From Arbacia lixula (taxonomy: Eukaryota > Echinodermata > Echinoidea > Arbacioida > Arbaciidae), in the NCBI GenBank assembly GCA_963669155.1, contig OZ022579.1:23449270-23513269 (forward strand): DNA of 64,000 nucleotides, read 5' to 3'. Each line of letters opens with the position of its first letter. Position 1 is the stretch's first letter. The notes beneath the pieces are model-generated. The model did no database searches, had not been told where the DNA came from, and saw only the letters and a list, made by a program, of their open reading frames with translations. Of the stretch, positions 36,012 to 50,400 are shown piece by piece. The position numbers and the translations under genes were made by a program.

Positions 36012-36221
36012 CTAGTAGGAGGGTGCCTGGTACTGGGGCTGCGAAGGGGCGGGCTCGGGCTGGCCGGCATCGAAGGGGGGCTGCTGGTAGGAGTCGTTGC
36101 CCACGCTGGTGGCCCCGGTGCCGGGGTAGGGGGTAGGTTGGTCGCTGGGCTCGAAGCTGGGCGCAAAGGCCGACTGGGAACCCTGCCGGAACTTCATGAA
36201 GGCCAGTACACACAGCAGTGC
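36012..36221 (-). CDS. SYNGR: Synaptogyrin exon 4 (residues 161-229, stop)
   Basis: The acceptor CCCCTTCAG precedes 36221 and TAG lies at 36014-36012. It completes segment 4 and encodes a ~60-residue tail rich in Pro, Gln, Ser and Tyr. This exon is strikingly GC-rich against its AT-rich flanks. Confidence 0.95.
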   Translation of the reverse strand, partial: ALLCVLAFMKFRQGSQSAFAPSFEPSDQPTPYPGTGATSVGNDSYQQPPFDAGQPEPAPSQPQYQAPSY

Positions 36222-38413
36222 CTGAAGGGGGTTAACAGTGGTACGGAGAGACATACAGTGAGAACCTTTTTCAGTTTCATTCATTTTGTATTCAGTGGTG
36301 CTATTGTCCTGGCCCTCCTCATTGCAAGGATTCACCATTTGGCAACAGTCAAAAGGACAATGGCACCAAAGCGTCAAGAAGCATAGCTTTAAGTGGGGTA
36401 TAAATGTATATTACTATTATTATTATTATTAATCATCATAGGAATGTGTGTGTGTGTGTGTGTGTGTGTGCAACAAAAAGAAAAGTAGACGAGAGAGAGG
36501 GTGAGAGAGAGGAAGAGAGAGGGAGAGGGAGAGGGAGAGAGATGGAGAGGGTGGGAGAGAAGAGAGGGGGGAGAGAGGGAGAGAGAGTGGGAGAGAGAAG
36601 GAGAGGGATAAAGGGGAATGGGCACAGGAAACATTTTTTTCAAAATATTTTTCAAGCCCACAAACATCAAACAAGATTTCTCCAGAACAGAACTTCTTTA
36701 ATTGACAGCTCACATGTTCGCATTGACGTACTGCATATTTGTACCGTGGTAACGTTTATTGGCCACTGTATTCACATTGCAAAATGCAAGCAAACAAAAA
36801 GTATTGTAACATCAGACAGCTATCCCGACACTGCTGTTTGCAGCTCCTTTCCAAGAACTTGCATATCAATGCACTGAAGTCTATGGGTTATTCAAAGTTG
36901 GTCGCCACTCACTATGCAAATTTATGTTAATAAAAGTATTATTGACAGCTATTTATGTTAACGAAGTACTGTGTCTGAAAATGAAAGCACTACTGACCAC
37001 TATTCATGCAAATGAGGTAGTTTTGCTAGGATGGTTAAATCTGCTTTATGCCCGTCAACCCATCAGGTAACAGGGTTATCAAGATGAATTATATCCCTTC
37101 TATGAATATTCATGAGTATTCTGGGAACGTGATTGGTCAATTGATGATCGCAGACTACATAATAATTTGACTATATCTGCCTCAGCTCCGGATATTTTTC
37201 ACTATTTTTTCATGGGGAGGACTGCGCATGCTCTATTTACTATTTTCTTCCTTGGCACTACTGCGCATGCTCTCTACCTGAGCGGGCGTAAATAAGTGCG
37301 CGCATGAATGCAGTGCGCGGTGTGTTGCGCATTTACCTGGGATGAACCGATATCGAGACAGAGAAAAATAAAAGGCGACTTACAACCACATGGTGTTACC
37401 GAAAGTTTTACTATTTTCTAAATCGTATTTATTAGTTATTGTTTTACAAAAGGGATATAAAACAAATATACCAAGCATTGAGTTCGAAAGTATAGTGAAA
37501 ATTATCCATCTTCGGAGGGACTGGCATTAGTTACTATTTTTTCCTCGGGGGCTTCGCCCCTCGGAAAAAATAGTTCTATGCCACTCCCTCCTCAGATAGA
37601 TAATTTCCACTATACAATCTCACAGCTTGGTATATTTGTATATTATATAAACCCAAATACAGCAGTAAAATGGTGTCTAGTATGCTTGTTTTAAAGCATC
37701 CCAAAATACTGCAGCAACTTATTTCAATCATTAAACTGTACAAACCCATGGCTTTCTTAAACATGGTCTTTAATTCAATTAGCAGACCCTGGATAAATTC
37801 TGTCCCCGTCGCCAAATTGGATGGGTCAACCCCAATGCATCATATGAATTACACGAGGGCAAGCCATCGCTCCTCTCCGCTCCCCGGTAATACTTCCCCT
37901 GCATGCAGGCTACTAAGCGCTAGCGTCCATAACAAGCTGTGTTACCACTGATTAAGCGGTAGTGACAGAGCGGAGGAAATCGGAGGAGCATCTTCCTACG
38001 CTGTTCCGAGTACGGAAAACCAACTGTTCCTACACCCACACCCACACACAGGCACGTATGAACACCCACATACAGTAGCACACGTGCATGCACTGTATAC
38101 ACACACATACACACACATACACACACACACACACACATACACACACAGACAGGTCATGCACATGTACCGCTACACACTCAGATGCACACTGAGGGGAAGA
38201 TATATGCGTGCGTAATAGGACAAGCTACATGTACTGTTCGGAGCAGAACTAATGAAGTGAAGGCAAGACATTTGTAATTAGTTCGCCCTCTCTCCATCCA
38301 TGTGAATCTTTATCTTTACTTTCCTCTCTTTCCTCTCTTTCTGAATCTCTTTCCCCCTCTCCCTCTGCTTTATCTCTCTCTCTCTCTCTCTCTGTCTGTC
38401 CGTCTCTCTCTAT

Positions 38414-38485
<72 letters not shown>

Positions 38486-41400
38486 AACACATCAGTGCCA
38501 ACATCTCTTCTTTTTCTTCCTTTTCTTTTTCTCAATGGCATGTCATACCCATCCTATGGTATACAGTGCATTTCCTCTTTCCGTCTTCTACATTTTCAGT
38601 CTGCATATTGTACATCTTCTTCTCTTTGCCTCTACTATCTCTCTAGAATTCTCTCTGAAACTATGAACTACATGTATTTCATACTCCTATAAATACATTT
38701 AAAGACTACACATACTCTATCTCTTTTTTCATTATTCATTCAATTTATCCCCGTACTCCCTGCAAACTACAATGTACATTGTACCTACATGTACATAGTA
38801 CATTGTGTACATGTATGTTCCTTTACCATGCACACACAATGTACATTGAGCTGGGGGAAAACTTCCAGTGTTCAAAGAAAAAGTGAAACTTACAATCTTT
38901 ACTACATGTACAATGTATCCACAAGACACAGAATAATGATTGACAGTACATTCAATCTACAAAAAATGTAGTATGTATTCTATCATGTACTGCCAGATTT
39001 TATAAAAAAAAAAGATTGAAAGAATGTTGTAAAAAGACGACTTTGTACCATGTCTCTTAGGTTTAGCTTCTATCACCAATGTAAAAAAGTGGCAATTAGA
39101 ATTAGAAACTAATAAAAAGTAACATATTTTGACTATTTGACCTTTTGTGTGGCAAACAAGCTGCCACTGTTACAGATTGTGCTTAACGGCAAGTATGCAT
39201 CAATGGCACTATGAAAGAAATAAAAGAAAGCAGCACTCACCCAGGTTATTATGGAGAAAAAACTGAAAGCAATGGCTGCTTGGACGGAGCTGGTCCCATG
39301 GTTACTGGCTTTTACGGTGCTGCTGACTTTGCTCCACTTATTTGTCATGTAGCAGAAGCTTATAAAATAAAAGAATGCCCAGACACCTGATGGGAGGGAA
39401 GAAATAAACACACCATTAACTCTTTATGCGTCGTTGATGCATTTTGTCACAAGTAATACGTACAAATCCCACAGACCAGCAGTTAATTTGGCAGGCACAG
39501 AGTTAATCTCATGTACACTAACTTAAAGGAATGGTCCACCCTGAAATTAAAGTTTGTTTCAATAAAAGCAGATACATGATGATGAAAGAAACGTATTAGT
39601 GAAGGTTTGATGAAAATACCCTAAGGATAAGAAAATTATTATCTTTTAAAGCTTTGACTTTGTGACATCACGTGCGAGGTGCTTTCCCCTATGTTGTGTG
39701 CAATTTTTATTTTGAAAATGAGAATTTTCTTAAAAAGATGCATCCTTTTACCTGTGCATTTGATACTATACATCGTTAGAAAGTTTTTAAACCCACATAC
39801 GTATTGCCAATCACGAATCATTTTCAAACAATCAATTATTGCAAGTGACAGATGGTGCAATTAATAATCCTTTGACATAGCACAATGTGTAACAAGGTTA
39901 AAAAGTGCATGGGTAATACTCAGTTTGTACGATCCTGCATTATAAAACGGCAATGGGTTTTAGGAAAATTGTGGAGGATTATCCATACAAAGTATAAATA
40001 TGGAACTTATTTGTTTTGTGGTAAATGTAGGTATTGTGTCATGCAATAGTCTGTAGCAAGTTGATACTTCCCCCACCTGACAGCATACCCGGTAAATGTC
40101 TGCCTGAATACGTCATCGCTATGGCAGGAAAAAACTGGGAAAACTTACTGGCAACAAGAGCATACATTACAAATGTACATTTGATGCCAAAGAACATACA
40201 TTCACACACTATATCAAAGGGTTGCCACTTTCAGGGAAACAACCCGAATTAATGTCAACAGAAATGTGTCAGGCTAACAATTGATTTCAGAATACTGTAC
40301 CACTACAGTACGTGATTTTCAGTGTCTGTCTGGATAAAAGAATTCCCACACTGGACTGCAATGACTGTGTCACTTCATTTACCTGAAAAAATTAGGTCGC
40401 TCATGACAGCAATTTTTCTGTGTTGTACATTGCTCCAGTTGTCGAAGAGGGCATCAACGACGAGCAAAACAATGGCAGCAAGGAATGCAATGACGCCGAC
40501 GAAGATCCCAAACCCACATGCTCCGCTCTTGTCGTATGGGCAGCCCACGGTCCCGTCAACAAATAAGAAAGTCTTCTGTTCGCTTATACATGCAAAGACG
40601 ATGATGGCAAAAATCTGGTGAGGATGAGAATATAAGAGCAAGAAGAGACATAATGGTTAATTTGTGTTACCATTGATGCATGTTAAAGTACATACATTGA
40701 ACACATTGCTTGACATTTGTATTGCTTGCATGTTTTTGACAAATTTGATTTTTGTGATCATAAATTGTAGTACATACACTCATGGGATTGTACAACAATG
40801 TGTATTGTGCAGATTGAAAGCAGCAATCAACAATTAATAAGGTTTATATCAGTCATAAACAATGGAGAAAGAAATCAAACATTCAATACATTCAATACAT
40901 TTAAATACATTCCCTGAAAGGCCAGGGAATTGAATACGTCTTATTTTCACGGCGTTTCACGATCCAAGATAACCCCAAGATTACACTTTGGTGCTTTCAC
41001 GACAATACGCTCTTTTGTGTTCGCTGGGCCGGAGCAGCAGATCGCTGTTCCCTCCATTGCACGCTCAGCTGTGCAGGCCGCACTTTCACACCTATTCAGC
41101 GGTTTCACACTCCAGTGCACACCGCACACTCGCACCAATACGCTCTATTCTTATCCGGATGACTGACAGAGAACACTGCCCGAAACGTCGAGACTGATGC
41201 TCTCTCTTTCTGATTTTGAAAGAAACTTAAACAGTCGCAGTTGCAAAACTTATTATAACTTCTCCACACTTTTCACATTTCTTTCTTCTTCTTTTCTCTT
41301 TATAGCTATTTTGTGACTAGTTCACAACTCTCAATCAACACCTCCATTTCATCCCATTTATTTTTTATTTAAAACACCGAAAAAACAAGCTAAAAATAGT

Positions 41401-44400
41401 CTTGTGTGAGTGTTATAAAATATAAAAAATCACCCCTCCTCTTTTTCACTTTCCTTTTCCTTTCTTCACCCCATAAGTGGGTCAATTATCCGAAAGAATA
41501 CAACCACATCGTGTTAGCGAAAGTTTACTATTTTCTAAATAGTACATGTACTTATGTACACTCTCACCATGGAAACATTCAAAGAACATTTAATTAAATA
41601 TATATTGTACAGTATAGTACATGTAACACTGCCAGTGTGCAATGCAATGTGTAAAAATGTACCGGTACTACATGTACAATTGTGTAGTTACATGTAAATT
41701 TTATTTCAATTTTTGCAGCCTGCAGAGGCAATTTCCTGGATGTGGGAGGAAATCCCAGGAAATCATCATTTAATGCGAGGAAATACTTCTTTGATGAACA
41801 ATTTGCAATGCCATTTCTCATAATTTAAACAGTATACAGCATGTACTGTACATGTACATTGTAAATGTAGTAATAACACCCTCCCCTCCCCCCCCCCCCC
41901 TCCAACCCACCCTCCAACCCACCACTACTACCACCACTACCGCAATACTTACTAGTAAAAGTCTCTCTCTCTTTCAAATGGTCTCATGTTAAAGCCATGA
42001 ATCTCACTCTTTGAGGGCTTCCATGCACTCTCAGGCGAGAAGGATTTTGACCTCATTATGCATGTTGTCGGAGGACTGATCAAATAAAAGGCCTGCTCAG
42101 AGTACAAGCACATGGGTCCTACTGCATGCTGTACATGCATTTTGTGCATGGAGCACTACATGTACAGTAGTTAGTAGCTCCTACATACAGACCTGTTCAT
42201 GTACAACTTGCTACAACACTTACAAATATACTTGAGTGCAACATACTATAGTACTGTAATGGTCCTTACACTATACACCAGCACTCAAAATATTGGTCAA
42301 GTTTCAGGTACAGGAACAATGAAGGATTCAAAGACCACTGTCTATAAAGACCATCTGTCAGTGCAGAGTCAGACCTGTCTTTGATTACACCCTATCCATG
42401 AAATGTGTTTCCATTGTGAACGGCATTATGCAGGCTTGGTTGTATCTTTGCCATGTTACGCAGCACTTTAAATACAGGGTAGCCCTTTTGCGGATCCAAA
42501 AAAAAATGAAATGTTGTAAAAAGCACAGAAAATATGCTGTGCATAAAACTTCCCTCCCAACAAAAGAGATCTCAAAACTGACTCTGGAGCGAAAATATTG
42601 TCATTCCTTGATTTGGAGGAGGTTTCTGACTGGTCATCCAAAACATCTGTGGTTCTTGTAGCCTAGAGGCAAAGTCTGCAATCAGCACACATTAGGGGCA
42701 TATTCATTAGCCCGATGTGGGCGAAATAGTAAGCTTGATCTGATCGGGTTAGCTAGCCAGATCACGAAATAGCTAGCTATTTGCGTCTTCATTAGCCAGA
42801 TCAGCGAGCTATTTGGTAGTGAAAATTCCCCAAGAAATCTTGGGCTAGATGGAGCTACACCCTGTAGCTCGAGCTAGTTCGCGAAATAGCGAGCTAGCAC
42901 GGAGCATCTTCATTAGCCCAAAAATTTTCCGACCTCGGCATGGATCAGCGCACACGAGGCATTATTTAGGTTAGGTTTTTGTACATGCGTGAATGCGAGC
43001 TCACAACTGAAGCCATGCGGTCATGGCCTATTCCCGTCGCACACTACGCATGTGCGAACATCAGGATAATTTATGCATCCCGAGTTCCAAGCTGATGAAG
43101 ACGCGATTGCAACTTCAGGCTAGTTCCCCGGATCAGCAAAATAGCTTGCTATTTCGTCTGATCGGGCTAATGAAGACGCACCTATTGCTCTACACTGTCC
43201 ACAGTGATGGGAACAGTGCATGGACTGACAGCACCGCACCGTTGCAAGACTGTAACGTAAATGATGGTCGCTACGATACTGAATGTTTCAAACGTGCACA
43301 AGGTTTTTCACTTTTCATGAAAATGCTCGTGAAGCTACAGTGAGATTTTAAACATGTTATTACACTACTGACTCCTGCCAAGTTTCAAGACTTTTGCAAA
43401 TACATACAGTATATGGCCACCCTGTCTTTAAACATGTCATCCAAGATAACTGACTACAACTGTATGAATAAAGCTAATGAGAGCCACCAACTGGTGCAGA
43501 CTGCATGCCTGGCTTCCCCTCACACAGCTGGGTGCCACATTCAACTCATCAATCAAATTGAGTTCACTGGTAGATTATCTAGTAGATACTGTACCTGCAA
43601 GGGAAACACTTTTTGTTGGGATGCTTCTCAAACCTTATTTACGTACACTATAGCTCAAAGGAATTGGTACAGGGAAAGGGAAAGGGAAGGGGCCATAGTT
43701 TTAAACCGCGGTATATTTTGTCTAGTTCAGCATTAAACACGATGCTTCAGCCTAAAAAGCATCATGTTTCATGCTGAACTGAACAAAATACTCCACGGTT
43801 TAAAACTGTGGCTCCTTCCCTTTCTTCCCTTTCCCTTTCCCTATGCCAATTCCTTTGAGCTGGAATGTACACAGTATGTTATCTTTTACAACAATACCGG
43901 TACGTACACATGTACATGTGACATGTTCACTCGAAGACATTTCTTTATTTTTCACAAGAGCTCATTTCTGCATTCTGGGTGTTCAATCGTCCACAGCACC
44001 TGTGTAATTGTTTTTCACTGCGTAGGGCTGTCCCTCATGCAGGCTTCACAGTCCCCCTCATAATATTGAATTTGAAAACTGACTTTATTTGACTTGAATT
44101 GTTTGCTCATTTGTCTCTATATGACATCTACATGTATACAGTACGTTGAGAGAGCATTATGCTATGAACAATTTTTTGTAACAATCCAAGATGGTTGCAA
44201 TATGGGGTACCAAATGAAGCCCATGGGACAAACACTTTTCTAGGGATCATCAAGATTAATTTACAAGTTAGATGCTCTACGGATTTCACAAATGTATGTG
44301 AAATAAATATCATGGGGGTAAATGGGAATGGTACCATTCGACCCAATTACATGATTGTATGCACAGGTGTATGCAACTCAAACACAGTGCTTAGCTTACA

Positions 44401-47400
44401 AGAGACAGCTGGGTGCTTCAGTCAACTCATTAATCATAATTAAGATAAATACTGCACAAACACCACTGACCAAAGCTAATTGTAATGAGACCCGCGGGAT
44501 TACAAGTACGTACATGTACATGTACCGGTATTGTAAAGGAAAACGTACATGTCCAAATAAGGTTTGTAACAAACTCGTCTGTCCCGTTACCAACATGCTC
44601 TGGCAAATTTGTACACGGCAAACTTTCTGCAGCATTCAAAACCTTGTAAACTAAAGTGCAAATCAATACATTTCTTTGATATTTTACTAATGTATTATTG
44701 GCTGGTTTTCTTTTGAGACAAAAAAAAAATGGAATTTAAGAGATTTATGCAAATGTACAGTAAATGTAACAGAAATGTACTCAAAGTATGTACTTCGGTG
44801 TTGTATGATCAGGGAGGTGGGAGTTGTATGATGTACAATATTTTACAGTGCAATGATGTCATTGTTCATTAAAAACGTATGACTGCACACTCAGTTGACT
44901 CACACCAGTGTGAATGGCTTTGTCATGTGACATCTGCTATTTACACTTGGAAGTATTGCACTTGCTTGACACCAATACTGGTGTGCACAGCCAATCATGA
45001 ATAATAATTGATTGGACTCTGCACACAACCCAGACTCATGCATGAATATTAATGCTCAAAGTCCACAGTAATCTGATGTGATGTGCAGTACTGCAGTTAT
45101 TACTACACTGTATGCTTTAGTATTTAAAGACAGGTTGACCCATTTGCAAAAGTCATGAATAAACCTAACGATACGTACATGTATGAAATGTCACAATCAT
45201 TGCTTCACAAACCGTATGGGGAAAAGTGAGAAAAAAATAACAACATGAGATAAAAAATGATGTATTAAACTGTGTACACAATTTAAATAACAAGCAGTTC
45301 CATGCTTTTACTGTTTATTCTACCAAAATATTCCTCAGGCATGACTACAGACTTTGATACAAGCTCATACTGATCAAGTCTCATAAAATCATGTTCCCAT
45401 ATCGTTGGTACTGGACGTAAAGTGCATGGTTAATATTGCACATTGTAGCACCAGTGGCAGGTTCTTAATAAATGTGTACATGTACAGTGTATAGTATTCT
45501 AGACATTACACACAACCTTCATACAGGTGTTCATAATGTACATTAGACATTTTCACATATGCCCTTGCACCACAGAACAGTCGCATACTGGTCCCAGATA
45601 TGTTTTTTCATGAGATGACTTTAAATTAGGTGGACGTCCTGGGCTTTTATGTGTGTGCACACCAAGAAATTTGAGGCAGCATCTGCGTGGACTGAGAGAT
45701 GGACAGAACGGATGGGGTGATGGGAAGTACATAAACTCGTACAGGCACCGAGAGATCAATACCGAATAGAGTGCGGATGCCACTGTCCCAAGATGCCTGC
45801 CACAGGCTGGGAATCAATATCAGGAGATGACAAACCTTGCATATTCAGCAGCGTATACAGTACATCATGTACTGTCCATCTGCGCTACTGTACAGGTACA
45901 TTGTGCACAGTAGTGCTACCATGTACATTACAGTACAGTGTAAAGGATGGTGTGATAGCATGGGTAGCACTCACTAAAACAACAGAGATTGCAGTAGACT
46001 CAACATAGCGATTGTTTCATACTTGTGCAATATTGAACCATGGAATTTCATCGATTGCTCATTTACCATAATGTTAACAATCCTGTGCAGATGTCATGCC
46101 AATCTTTCTGGCATTTTCCCCCCATTTTCTTAAATCGAAATCACTTACACCGTGCACATTTGAACAAATATTCTCTTCAAAATTGTACACACACTTATAA
46201 TTTATAGATTGTGCTTTCATTCCACTAATAAAGCCCAACAGAAAACTGTATAAAATGTAGTACTACATGTATGTGGACTGTATTGTTACTTTTTGTTAGG
46301 TTAACTTGTTTCATTGTCACTAGTATCAAAATATCTGCATGTATGATGTTCATTGTTTAAAACATAAACAATGAATAGGAACAGTAATAATACACTGTAT
46401 CTAGTATCATAATGAATTAAAGACGTACACTCGTACAGAGTATCAAATTAAATATTTTCTGCACTTGATGAATCCATTTTGTCATTTATTGAAGCATATG
46501 ATGTCTGTATCACCCTTGTGATTTTCAAAGCAAAATGACTTCATGAAATTATCACTTTATCGTGTGATATTATTTGTTTTTGTTTATTTTGAAATACTAT
46601 TCTTTAGTACATACATCTGTAACAGGTCTAATACTGTTACCCAAGTTCTTATTCACTCTTTTCTTCCATTTTCCATGGTATTTACAAATGTTTTTTTCTT
46701 ACCTCCAAAACAGCTACCCTACTAATAATAAAGTCTTGTTTCTTTTCAGGGTCAGTTTCAACATGAGGGACTGCACTAAATTTATGAACAAGGCATTAGC
46801 AATATTGTGTCTCGCCCACTTGCGAAAATAACCAGAAATATCGCGATCTCCGTTGCTACGCAAAAGAATTGTATCCCTGGCTGATTGTGAAATATCTGCC
46901 ATAGAATGTAACATTCCATAAATGAGAAGGGCTATTTCACGCAATGCTACTTCCTCTATCTACTCCCCCTCCCCCACCTTCCCCCTTCTTTGAGATGGAA
47001 TAAAAAGCCTCCACCAATTTCTATTAGATTAGACAAAGACAAAACAGGATGATAATCAGTTGCACAATAGAGGCGAAGTAAACTTGAAAAAGAACCTATA
47101 CAAGAATGTGAATGCAACACTTGTTTCCTGGTAAACTGCTTCCCACATTTGTAGCAAATATTACATGAATGTTTCTGGAGGTTCGCTCTCAACTGGAATG
47201 ACTTTCCACATCTATTACATGTATACGCCATGTTGCCATAAAATAAATGGGCTCCTTTGTTGCCTAAGAGGTAGTGCCTGCCTGTAAAACCTGTGAAAAA
47301 CTGAAACAAACAAATAAGCAACTTTAAACAGACAACATCAAAATCAGGTGCAAAATAGTGACTTTGAATAAATTTGCATAAATGTGCATGAGTAATGTTT

Positions 47401-50400
47401 GCCTAAATCTACATCAGTAATGCTCACACATGCTCACACAATTCTGTGCACAAGTTAGGAAGCCTTCACCAAGAGTCTTGCAAGTAAACTTTAACGTATG
47501 ACCTCAAATGACCTTTGACCTTATCCTGTGACCTCCAACAGCACCATAACATGAAGGTACCCCCAGTGCATCTATGACCCAAGTTAGGTTGTAATCCAAG
47601 CAACCTATGTGAAGTTATTTGTCAAAAGAGAGTCTTGCAGGTAAACTTTAACGTATGACCTCAAATGACCTTTGACCTTATCCTGTGACCTCCAACGGCA
47701 CCATAACATGAAGGTACCCCCAGTGCATCTATGACCCAAGTTAGGTTGTAATCCAAGCAACCCATGTGAAGTTATTTGTCAAAAGAGAGTCTTGCAGGTA
47801 AACTTTAACGTATGACCTCAAATGACCTTTGACCTTATCCTGTGACCTCCAACGGTACCATAACATGAAGGTACCCCCAGTGCATCTATGACCCAAGTTA
47901 GGTTGTAATCCAAGCAACCCATGTGAAGTTATTTGTCAAAAGAGAGTCTTGCAGGTAAACTTTAACGTATGACCTCAAATGACCTTTGACCTTATCCTGT
48001 GACCTCCAACGGTACCATAACATGAAGGTACCCCCAGTGCATCTATGACCCAAGTTAGGTTGTAATCCAAGCAACCTATGTGAAGTTATTTGTCAAAAGA
48101 GAGTCTTGCAGGTAAACTTTAACATAGAAAAAGAGAGTCTTGCACATACTCTTTAATATACATGTATGACCTCAAATGACCTTTGACATCATCACATGAC
48201 CTCTGACAACACCATAACATGAAGATACCCCTAGTGCTTCTATCAACCAAGTGTGGCTGCCATTGCTGTAACAGTTGCCAAGTTATGGATCATAAGAGAG
48301 TCTTGCAGGTAAACTTTAACATTTGTGACGGACGACGGACGACGGACGGACGACGGACGGACGACGGACGGACGCCATTTGGATCCCTTAGTCTCGCCTT
48401 CACCTCCGGTGGGCGAGACAAAAAGCAAACATAATTGATGGATTCTTAAGAAATTGGAATATTGTGTGCTGGTACTTTCATTCTAGTATTACAGTGTCAC
48501 ATGCATAATGTGTGTAATCCTATTCAAGTTGTAAATGTGTGACTGTGCTTAAATGCAATTTGCAGCATTCACATTGTCACATGTACTGTATTACATGTAT
48601 TTCATTCATTAGAAAGATCACATTCAAAAAATTAAAACTGAACAGAAATAATATCTCCAAATGTACAAGGTACATAAATACTGCTTTTATTATGTAATTG
48701 TTTAAAATGCTGGGCAATTTTTTAGGAGAAAGGGTGAAAATGCAATTTCTCAACTTGAAGAAAATCTGAATGACTTCCTGCTTGCTGAGACTAGATCAAA
48801 TATAGTCAGGAACTTGGTGAAATCTACTCCAATTCTACATCATAATTAAGAAGTTTTCTTATTGATACAATTCCTGATGCATCATCATCCTTCTGTAAAT
48901 TCTCCCCTTCATGGGACTCTTGAGAACCTCACTCAATACCATGTATGTTCTGCAAAATCTCCACTTACATGTATACAGTGAAAACTACATGGTTTGGTAA
49001 CTTACGCTTACTGTACATGAACAGTGTAGTTATACTTCAGCTTGATGAGATGATTACCAGTAATGAGAGGACTGAATAAATCTGTTAGTGTCATCATCAC
49101 TGGTTCTTCCTACAGAATTTTGGTCCTGGGAAAGATTTCTGATCAGTCAATTCCATCATAGTATGCCCACAGAGTGCCAGCAGCGGAGCAGCCATTTCAT
49201 TCATGCAGATTCATTGTACTCTGCTTCTAGTCACAAAAGAACGCTTTACAAAGATATTCTCTTTGATCTCCCTTGTTCAAAGCCGCCGATTCTCTGGATG
49301 ATTTTTGCCTTAATTTGATGTACACATGTATAAACAAAATCGGATGCGCAGAAGAATTTGGGGAGATATCCTCACCCCATATACACTACAGCTCAAAGGA
49401 ATTGGCATAGGGAAAAGGAAAGGGAAGAAACGGAAGGAGCCGCATTTTTTTGTCCAGTTCAGCATGAAATATGATCAATGCTTTTTAGGCTAAAGCATTA
49501 AATTAAAAGTTCAGCAGTGAAAGCTTAATTTTATGTACATGCATGTATAGGAATGTGAATGACCTATTATAAATTCCAGGTCAGGTGAAAGTGACGCAAT
49601 CGCATATGCATCATATTGTAGAGAGCAGCTCATAGTCATGAATATTAAATGGCGGCACGGAAAGCTGGTTATGTAGGGATCACGAAAATATTAATTTCCA
49701 GCCTCACACTGACATGTGAATACAAAAAATTAACGATTCTAATCACAGGTGCATGATCTCCTCATCTACCGCGAAACTGTGAGTGGCAGACCCCTTTTGT
49801 TCAGACGCCATTAAATGAACAAATCACACACTCACGCACACTCGCCATACATGTACGCATTGTACACAAAATTCGTCATCATTCAAGAGTATCCCCTGTG
49901 CAAATATTGATTCGTACCTATTGTTGTATGATTTATATTAATTAAGTATTTCCTTACAGTGAGACAAACATATTTGCCTTTTTCATTACTTAACAAATAA
50001 TTAGTCATTCTGTCGTGAAATTTGTCAATCTTTTTCTTGCATCTAGTAGAAGTCATTGGGCGTGCGCGCGGCGCAACTTGGCCATTGCAACATACTACTC
50101 CCGTTCGTACGCTTCCCACGCACGCAGTACTCGGGTTTGCAGCGAACGCTATCTCTGATCCTGAAATTGAGATCCCTGCAGCCGCAGCCGCGTCTTAAGT
50201 ACATCTCAACTCAGCGCTGAAGGGAGCAAGGCTGGCTAGCTGGCGAGCTTGCTCATGCCTGCGCTGGCCTGAATTATACGAGTCATACAGCTGTATCACC
50301 GATCTTTGGGATCGGTGCTCTACGGGCCAGCCAGACATGCATGCACGTATTCGCATGCTGTCATAGAGTTAGATACGTACTGTACTACTCTATGCATGCT

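Noticed and set aside
35955-36386. Plus-strand frame of 143 aa
   Set aside because: It is the antisense shadow of synaptogyrin exon 4, helped by that exon's high GC content.
40930-41200. GC-rich stretch with overlapping 60-78 aa frames in synaptogyrin intron 1
   Set aside because: No family, splice context or frame preference could be seen; it looks more like a transposon end (GCCCGAAACGTCGAGAC) than an exon.
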